A stretch of DNA of 12,990 nt from Lachnospiraceae bacterium (lineage in GTDB: Bacteria; Bacillota; Clostridia; Lachnospirales; Lachnospiraceae): positions 1 through 12,990 of the forward strand of contig VSOA01000080.1 of the NCBI GenBank assembly GCA_009774585.1. Direction: 5' to 3'. This document shows positions 7,801-12,990 of the stretch, one piece after another. How positions within the stretch are numbered: the stretch's first letter is position 1; every line of letters begins with the position of its first letter. Both the position numbers and the translations under genes were made by a program. The notes beneath the pieces were generated by a model. It had not been told where the DNA came from. It did no database searches and saw nothing but the letters and a program-made list of their open reading frames with translations.

Positions 7801-8697
7801 CTATTTTTTCGTCCCGGTATAAGTAATTCCTTCTTCCAGTGCATCCTGCCCCAAAGCGAAGACAAACAGTGCCGGAATCAGTACCACCACGGACACTGCA
7901 AATGCAAATCCCGCTTGGTCAATGCCAAGCTGTGGAAGATACAGTGATAGCGGCCAGTCTTTCTGTTCCTCAAGAAACGCCATCGGCTGCTCTACCAGAT
8001 TCCAATATTCCAAGAAGCTCAAAACCATCGCCGCATGGATTCCCATCCTTCCGAGCGGCAGACCAATATATAAGAATATCTGCATTTCTCCCGCACCATC
8101 GAGCCTTGCCGCCTCCAGAATCTCCGAGTCAATCTGCGTAAATCCTCTGTACATAATAAACACCGGAAAAGTGGAGAAAACCGCTGGAAGAATGACAGAA
8201 AGCGGACTGCCATACAAGTCAAGCTGTTGAAGGACAATGTACTGTGGCAGGAGCATGACTTGGAACGGCAGCAGCATCAGCACAACATACAACCCAAACA
8301 AAAAATCCCTGCCCTTGAACGTAAAAGCCGCAAAAGCCCAAGCAGATGGCAGACCGACGATCAATTGTCCCGCAAGTATGGCAGCCGTCATGCCGACCGT
8401 ATTCCAGAACAATTTATAGAACGCCGGAGAGCCGACTAACAGTCTGTGAAAATGTTCTATTGTCGGATAAAAAGGAAGCATATGCCAATCCGCATATCCT
8501 CCGGACTCTCCCAGAACCGGTGACAGCATCTGCCTGATTTCGGACGAATCCGCAAATGCCCCTCCGGGTATCATCAGAAGCGGCAGACAGATGATAAAGG
8601 CCGTCAGAAAACAGATCACCGTCGCAAGCCATGCATTTTTCTTTTTCTTTTTTTTGCGGTTTTCTATTTTCCCCGGTATGATTTGCACAACGCCCAT
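7801..8697 (-). CDS. Carbohydrate ABC transporter permease, MalG-type
   Basis: This 298-aa integral membrane protein has a MalG/UgpE-type profile with about six hydrophobic helices (near 23-43, 99-121, 130-152, 164-184, 215-235 and 263-283). The EAA loop that docks the ATPase is visible at about 192-216 (EILEAARLDGAGEMQIFLYIGLPLG). The N-terminus carries a cytoplasmic Lys6 run (residues 15-20) coded by a long A-tract. A long outside loop follows helix 1, as in MalG relatives. The ATG has GAGGAG 3-4 bases upstream. It overlaps the end of the preceding permease by 34 bases, pointing to translational coupling. The substrate cannot be read from sequence; sugar or oligosaccharide is the family default. 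Confidence 0.9.
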   Translation of the reverse strand: MGVVQIIPGKIENRKKKKKKNAWLATVICFLTAFIICLPLLMIPGGAFADSSEIRQMLSPVLGESGGYADWHMLPFYPTIEHFHRLLVGSPAFYKLFWNTVGMTAAILAGQLIVGLPSAWAFAAFTFKGRDFLFGLYVVLMLLPFQVMLLPQYIVLQQLDLYGSPLSVILPAVFSTFPVFIMYRGFTQIDSEILEAARLDGAGEMQIFLYIGLPLGRMGIHAAMVLSFLEYWNLVEQPMAFLEEQKDWPLSLYLPQLGIDQAGFAFAVSVVVLIPALFVFALGQDALEEGITYTGTKK

Positions 8698-9620
8698 CGT
8701 CTCCTCACTCTGTTTCCAAGTTTATTTTTCATCACCGCGGCGCTCTCCCTGTCCGGTTCGAGTCTCTTTTGCAGACACAGGCATACCGCCAGCAGTACAA
8801 GCGACAAAAGGACTGTCAACGCCGCCATGCGGTCAAATTCCAGCTTTAAGTACCAGTTCTGCAAAAGATGCTGCAGAAAATAAATGTTCTCCTGCGGATA
8901 GTTTCCCGCCACCATCCATACTTCCCGATAACTTTTGAAAATCTGCAGGACGGACAACATTCCGATTGTAAAAAAGCTGCCGGAAAGTCCCGGTCTGATA
9001 ATGTAATGCCAGTTCTGCCATCTGTTCGCGCCATCCACCCTCGCCGCCTCTTCCACTTCCTTCGGCAGCGCGGCGAGACCAGCCAGCCACAATATCACCA
9101 TATACCCCGTATTTTTCCATAGGAAGCTGCACACCACAATTGCTAATGCCCATCCAGAATTCAGATAGTCAATCCCTTCAAAGGCTGGCAGCATAGCGAT
9201 TTTTTCTAACATATTTGTCATAATCCCATTGATGAGTCCCTGCCTGTCAATCAGAATCCGAAGCACCAGCACCATGACTGCCGCCGGCACCGCCATCGGC
9301 AGGAGCATAGCGGATACAAACTTCCGCCGCTGCACGAGATTGCGCAGAAGCAGCGCCAGTATCAAGCTGATTCCCATCAGAAGCGGTACGCCAAGCGCCA
9401 TATACAACAACGTATTTCGCGCCGCCAGTCGAAACGCATTGTTGACAAACACCGTCTGATAATTATCTATTCCGGCAAAAGCGCCGTTTCCGGATTTTAA
9501 GAACGAACGCCGCACTACTTCCAGAAACGGAAGCAGATAGAATACCATTACGCCTGCAAAGCCCGGCAGCAAAAACAACAGTCTCCTACTCTTCCATCGA
9601 AATTGCCATTTTCCTTTCAA
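8664..9620 (-). CDS. Sugar ABC transporter permease, MalF/UgpA-type
   Basis: This 318-aa membrane protein has about six helices (near 13-35, 70-92, 101-123, 157-184, 212-230 and 265-284). Its EAA loop is clear at about 188-212 (EVEEAARVDGANRWQNWHYIIRP). The start is TTG at 9620: AAGGAG lies 9 bases upstream, and the next Met (residue 25) falls inside helix 1. The first 35 bases overlap the end of the solute-binding protein gene, and the last 34 overlap the MalG-type gene, so the three should be translated together. It should pair with that second permease as a heterodimeric channel. The cognate ATPase is not in the window; a shared MsmK-type ATPase encoded elsewhere would be the expected partner. 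Confidence 0.9.
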   Translation of the reverse strand: MKGKWQFRWKSRRLLFLLPGFAGVMVFYLLPFLEVVRRSFLKSGNGAFAGIDNYQTVFVNNAFRLAARNTLLYMALGVPLLMGISLILALLLRNLVQRRKFVSAMLLPMAVPAAVMVLVLRILIDRQGLINGIMTNMLEKIAMLPAFEGIDYLNSGWALAIVVCSFLWKNTGYMVILWLAGLAALPKEVEEAARVDGANRWQNWHYIIRPGLSGSFFTIGMLSVLQIFKSYREVWMVAGNYPQENIYFLQHLLQNWYLKLEFDRMAALTVLLSLVLLAVCLCLQKRLEPDRESAAVMKNKLGNRVRRRWALCKSYRGK

Positions 9621-11851
9621 CTTCTTTTGCTCCTTCCTCAGGCGTCAGCTCACCGTCGAGCACCTTAAGCCCGACCTCCATGGCGCACTCTTCCAACATC
9701 GTTCCGGGCCTATAACAGCAGTCGGCATCTTCCATCATTTGATAAATCCACTGTTTCTCTTCCTCCGCAGGCCACATATTCTCTTCATTCAGTATTCCCG
9801 GGTCTTTCCATCCCATAATCTCTCCGTACTCTACGTTATCGATATCCATGATGTCGGCAAGCGAATCTTTCCGTATCGTAATGCCGCTCTGATTTCGTGG
9901 TTTATCCAGCCACCATTTCCGCATCATCGCGTCAGAAAGAAGCAGCTTCAGATACTCTTCGGCAAGCTCCGTCTCTTTGCCCTGTTCGCACAATCCCACA
10001 ATAATCTTTGCCCAGTAGACATTATCTGCCTGTCCCGTGTACTCTCCAAATGTCACTACGTCTTCAAGTTCCTTTGTCTGCCACTCCGCTGCCATATTAT
10101 TCTTGATAACATGTATGTTTGTCGAGCCGACCCACGGATTTAACATGAATCCGACCTGCATCCATGTCTCGCCGAAATTTTGCTGTGCACAGTATTGATA
10201 ATTGAACCCGATGTCAATCATCATCATATCCGTAGGTTCATAAGTCTCCGTATTATTCTTCTGCCATGCTTCACGCGCCGCGCCGCCTAATCCGGCACTG
10301 TCTATTTCCCACATTTGTACTGCCGCCCGATAATATTCCGTCAGCTTCTCCACATCCAGCCTGCCATCTTCCTCGGTCCATGCCGGCAATAATATCCTCA
10401 AGGCTGTCTTCCCCCTCCAGATACATCTCTTCTCCAAGCCATAGCGGAAGATAAACCATCATCGGCACACTGTATATTTTATTTTTGTCTGTCATCCGCA
10501 TTCCTTCGACGATGTTCCGGTACAGTATTCCGTCATCCAGATATGGCTGTAGCACACTGTCCAGTTCTTTCAGCACACCTTTGTCTGCATACTGCTCGAT
10601 ATCCATATTGTCAAGTACGATCACATCCGGCACATCCCCGGCAAGCAGACGCGTATTCAGGTTCTTGAGCGCATCCTCTTTACTGACCGCATGATCGCCG
10701 TCCATACCCGTCTCATACCTTACGAGCACATCCGGATGTTCTTTCTGGAAAAGCTGTCCCGCATAGCGTATCCATCCGTTTTCTTCCAGACTGTATACCG
10801 TCAGTTCTTTAGAAGGTCTTGCCGGAAGCGTCTCGTCATAGTACATCTCCACCATGTAATTACCACTGAACAAAATGCGGAATTCCCCGTTATCAAGTAC
10901 TTGCAGGGCAAGCGGATTTCTCTGGGTATCTCCGAGCGCCGTCATCTGTCCTTCCGCAATCTGTTCAACCACTGAGCCGCCCCATATGTAACGGTACACT
11001 CCCGTACGGCATGCCATATACAAAATCGGTGTATTTTCGTCTTCTCCTTCCACAACTTCCATATTGTTATCCTTGTCAGATACCGCCATAACAAGACCGC
11101 CGATACTGTGGCTTGCAACGAAATCGCTCAGAACACTGTTATCCTCCAACAGCCTTCCTTCTGTCATATGATAGAGATAAGCTTTCTCCGTATCCGCCGC
11201 AAGCATCACATCATCTGCAAAGACAATGGATTTTGTCTGTCCCAATGTGGCAAACAAGCCTCGCACCTCACCAGTCTCCACATCCATCCGGTACACCTGA
11301 TTTTCAGACGCCGCATATAACTCTCCATCCGGTAAAAAAGCGAACATATTCAGGTTTGTTGCCTTCTGATAGCCTTCCCCGTAAGGTGTAAGTGCGTTCT
11401 TCTGCCCTGCCTCATCCACATAATAGTACAGATAGCGGGTATCTCCTTTCAGCCACAAGTCCTCCAATTCTTCATCATTCCAAAACTTGGGTGTATAAGC
11501 GAAAACAGACGCGCCATTGTCTGCCACTCCTACATAATATTTCTTATTGACATTAGCGTTATTCTCCCATCCCCGGTCTGTTTCTTTACTTACGCCCTGC
11601 GCGTCCACATACGTCAAGTTTGTATCCAGACCGTACAAGTAATAGCTTCCGTCCGTACAAGGATGCATATAGTCAAAAGTGCCCGGCGGCAGTTTCACTT
11701 CCCTGTCCGCATACCGTCCCATGGGAATCTCTTCTTCTTTGCTGCCGCAGGCAGAAAGAAATGCCATACAGCACAAAGCAGACATCATCGCCGTTATATA
11801 TGCTCTCCTCTTCATTGGTTTCCTGTTTTTGTCTCTCCGAATCATGCGCAT
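9586..11851 (-). pseudogene. ABC solute-binding lipoprotein with extra N-terminal domain, frameshifted
   Basis: Two overlapping frames make one solute-binding protein: 11851-10271 (526 aa) and 10437-9586 (up to 283 aa). Skipping one base joins them into about 754 residues. The N-terminus is a lipoprotein signal: basic residues, a hydrophobic core and lipobox LSAC with Cys35 (Cys23 if the start is the internal ATG at codon 13, which has AGGA upstream). Residues about 40-330 are rich in short beta-strands with aromatic and Asp-Gly turns (PDGELYAASENQVYRMD, DDVMLAADTEKAYLYHM), suggesting a propeller-like domain. A family-1 solute-binding domain then begins (KELTVYSLEENG, LFQKEHPDV, LLAGDVPDVIVLDN). 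The second frame continues it (LPAWTEEDGRLD through to PEEGAKEVERKM). The crossing point lies around 10385-10415, near a run of five G. This may be a real mutation, a sequencing error or, less likely, programmed frameshifting. Confidence 0.8.
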
Positions 11852-11894
11852 CCTTCTCCTATAAACAGATTCAAGTATTTTTCTTCCGGGTCTT

Positions 11895-11923
11895 ATTTTA
11901 TCCCAAAATATTTCTAAATATCT
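11895..11923 (-). promoter_or_regulatory. Putative activator-dependent promoter of the transport operon
   Basis: On the minus strand TAAAAT (11900-11895) is a reasonable -10 box, but the -35 position 17 bases upstream (11923-11918) has no TTGACA-like sequence. One of the TCTAAA repeats overlaps that position. This fits a promoter that needs a regulator bound over its -35. Transcription would start near 11888, with AGGAG just before the lipoprotein start. Confidence 0.4.
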
Positions 11924-11952
11924 TCTAAAAAATTTCTAAAGGAAAATCTAAA
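11911..11952. promoter_or_regulatory. Direct repeats of TCTAAA at 11-12 bp spacing, likely response-regulator sites
   Basis: On the plus strand TCTAAA occurs at 11913, 11924, 11935 and 11947, giving spacings of 11, 11 and 12 bp. The first three share the longer form (T/C)TTCTAAA. Direct repeats about one helical turn apart are the usual target of OmpR/PhoB-family winged-helix regulators. Such a regulator is encoded divergently at 12192. The array covers about -25 to -64 of the putative transport-operon promoter. Confidence 0.6.
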
Positions 11953-11957
11953 TTTAA

Positions 11958-11974
11958 TACTTTTTATAAAAGTA
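11958..11974. promoter_or_regulatory. Perfect 7-bp dyad, possible operator
   Basis: TACTTTT and AAAAGTA flank TAT, a perfect palindrome in the very AT-rich spacer between the divergent promoters. It could be a regulator site. It could also arise by chance in such AT-rich sequence, so confidence is low. Confidence 0.25.
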
Positions 11975-12002
11975 AAATATTTAGGATTTATTTAAAAAAT
12001 TA

Positions 12003-12087
12003 ATATGGTATAATAAACGCAAGCCCGGCGGCTTGCGTTACAAGAATGACTGCGTCATTCTTGCTTCAATGATTCTCGCTGTGGCAT
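12003..12087 (+). repeat. 85-bp double-hairpin repeat, copy 2
   Basis: This is the partner of 6191-6275, here on the plus strand and leading into the response-regulator gene. Hairpin A has arms AACGCAAGCC (12016-12025) and GGCTTGCGTT (12030-12039). Hairpin B has arms CAAGAATGAC (12041-12050) and GTCATTCTTG (12054-12063). Two of the differences from copy 1 are paired changes that keep the stems: A-T for G-C at the base of hairpin A, and G-C for T-A within hairpin B. The remaining leader, 12088-12191, shows only the ribosome site and a doubtful short frame. Confidence 0.85.
12006..12014 (+). promoter_or_regulatory. Extended -10 promoter element within repeat copy 2
   Basis: TGG followed by TATAAT matches an extended -10 promoter (TGn-TATAAT) exactly. 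The -35 region upstream is only AT-rich, which an extended -10 can tolerate. Transcription would start near 12021, inside hairpin A, leaving a leader of about 170 nt before the response-regulator ATG. Copy 1 has TGG TACAAT at the same place. Confidence 0.5.
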
Positions 12088-12191
12088 CCTTCTATATCGT
12101 ACACCGTTCACGAAAGCCCGTGAGCGAAATTGAGCCCGCACTGCAAACATTCAGCATGTAAACAACCGGCTCCCAAGGAGATAAACGCAGT

Positions 12192-12878
12192 ATGAATATT
12201 TTGATCATTGAAGACGATAAAGACTTATGCCACGCCGTATCATGGCAATTACAACAGGACGGACACAGCATTGACTGCTGTCATAACGGCGGCGAAGCGA
12301 ATCTGTATATCAGACAGGGAATATATGACTTGATCCTGCTAGATCGTATGCTGCCGGAGGAAAACGGCCTTCATCTCCTGCGCTCCATGCGTGCCGCCGG
12401 AAATCTTACCCCCGTCATCATTCTTTCCGCCCTCGGCGAAGTGGATGACCGCGTAACGGGATTGAACGAAGGCGCCGATGATTATCTTGTAAAACCGTTT
12501 GCGTACTCGGAACTTGCCGCGAGAATCGGTTCTTTATTCCGGAGAAAAAATGACTTTGGGACCACCGCTGTATCTTATGGTGATTTATCTCTTGACAGCA
12601 CAGAAAATATTTTGTACTGCCAAGACAAAAAGTGTTCACTTTCACACACGGAAAGCGAGTTGATGGGACTTCTTCTGAAAGCCGGAGATAAAATTACCAA
12701 CCGCACCGTACTTTTACACAAAGTATGGGGAGTAGACGCCTCCGTGGAGGACAGCAATCTTGATAATTATATTTATTTTCTGCGCAAACGCCTGAAAACA
12801 CTGGAAAGCGACGTCACCATTGTCAACAGGCGCGGACAAGGTTTCTACTTGCAATGGCACAATGCGGATGCTGAGTAG
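12192..12878 (+). CDS. OmpR/PhoB-family two-component response regulator
   Basis: This 228-aa protein is a complete response regulator. The receiver domain (1-118) has the acidic pair Asp8/Asp9 in IIEDD, the phospho-acceptor Asp51 in LILLDRMLP, Ser79 in ILSAL and Lys101 in LVKPF, all at their expected positions. The winged-helix DNA-binding domain (about 125-222) includes LSHTESELMGLLL, the recognition-helix region VEDSNLDNYIYFLRKRL and the wing VNRRGQGFYL. The ATG is preceded by AAGGAG at 11 bases, slightly long. The gene is divergent from the transport operon, with the TCTAAA repeats between them, and a probable kinase follows after 27 bp. Regulation of the transport operon is inferred from this layout. 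Confidence 0.95.
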   Translation: MNILIIEDDKDLCHAVSWQLQQDGHSIDCCHNGGEANLYIRQGIYDLILLDRMLPEENGLHLLRSMRAAGNLTPVIILSALGEVDDRVTGLNEGADDYLVKPFAYSELAARIGSLFRRKNDFGTTAVSYGDLSLDSTENILYCQDKKCSLSHTESELMGLLLKAGDKITNRTVLLHKVWGVDASVEDSNLDNYIYFLRKRLKTLESDVTIVNRRGQGFYLQWHNADAE

Positions 12879-12905
12879 CTGACATATCCGCAGAAAGGAA
12901 ATCCC

Positions 12906-12990
12906 ATGTATCATAAAGTAAGGATTCATCTGACTATACTTTTTACGCACGTCCCGTCGGTTCAATTAACCGCGCGGATCATTTTCAGGT
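12906..12990 (+). CDS. Probable sensor histidine kinase, N-terminal fragment cut by window edge
   Basis: An ATG at 12906 with AAAGGA about 6 bases upstream opens a frame to the right edge, giving 28 codons. The start MYHKVRIHLTILFT resembles the basic-then-hydrophobic N-terminus of histidine kinases, and a kinase is expected directly after an OmpR-type regulator. The next residues (HVPSVQLTARIIFR) are not hydrophobic enough to complete a membrane helix, so either the protein is unusual or the frame or assembly changes near 12950. No kinase domain is visible, so the name rests on position. Confidence 0.45.
   Translation, partial: MYHKVRIHLTILFTHVPSVQLTARIIFR

Noticed and set aside
8638..8655. 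A-rich run coding for Lys6 in the MalG-type permease as a possible frameshift site
   Set aside because: The frame is intact on both sides and the permease has a normal length and all expected helices.
6191..12087. The two 85-bp repeats as ends of a composite transposon
   Set aside because: They are inverted and flank about 5.9 kb including the transport operon, but no transposase or target duplication is visible, and each sits as a leader of a different gene. A shared small element explains them better.
1..12990. CRISPR arrays, tRNA, rRNA, insertion sequences
   Set aside because: No regularly spaced repeat-spacer array, no tRNA cloverleaf or rRNA sequence, and no transposase-like frame was seen on either strand.

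Overview
The window looks like chromosome from a gut-type Lachnospiraceae (class Clostridia, Bacillota). That placement is inferred from protein style, not a database match: a TagD-like cytidylyltransferase fused to a Gfo/Idh/MocA oxidoreductase, LicD, a GPGTF-like transferase, an AAA-ATPase-like/PD-(D/E)XK protein and MalF/MalG-type permeases beside an OmpR-type two-component system. Shine-Dalgarno sites are AGGAG-type and three starts are non-ATG (GTG at 3518, TTG at 2170 and 9620). Everything from 1 to 11851 is coded on the minus strand; only the regulator pair from 12192 to the right edge is on the plus strand.

Region 1 (1-3680, minus strand) is part of a cell-surface phosphopolymer cluster. 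It reads from a putative promoter (3650-3678) through a hairpin-bearing leader, a 435-aa GPGTF-like transferase, LicD, and the cytidylyltransferase-oxidoreductase fusion, which runs off the left edge. Together they suggest synthesis and transfer of a CDP-activated polyol or phospho-substituent onto a surface glycan.

Region 2 (3750-6275, minus strand) is a two-gene unit: a 230-aa protein I do not recognise, then a 563-aa AAA-ATPase-like protein with a C-terminal PD-(D/E)XK nuclease domain. Its leader carries one copy of an 85-bp repeat.

Region 3 (6308-11940, minus strand) is a four-gene operon: a lipoprotein solute-binding protein with a long extra N-terminal domain (broken by a frameshift), two overlapping sugar-type ABC permeases, and an HlyD-like adaptor, followed by a terminator. 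No ATPase is encoded in it. Its promoter region holds TCTAAA direct repeats at 11-12 bp spacing, placed as expected for activation by an OmpR/PhoB-family regulator.

Region 4 (12003-12990, plus strand) is the divergent two-component system: an OmpR/PhoB-type response regulator and the first codons of what is probably its histidine kinase. Its leader carries the second copy of the 85-bp repeat, an extended -10 box followed by two hairpins. The simplest reading is that the response regulator controls the divergent transport operon. No tRNA, rRNA, CRISPR array or insertion sequence was seen.
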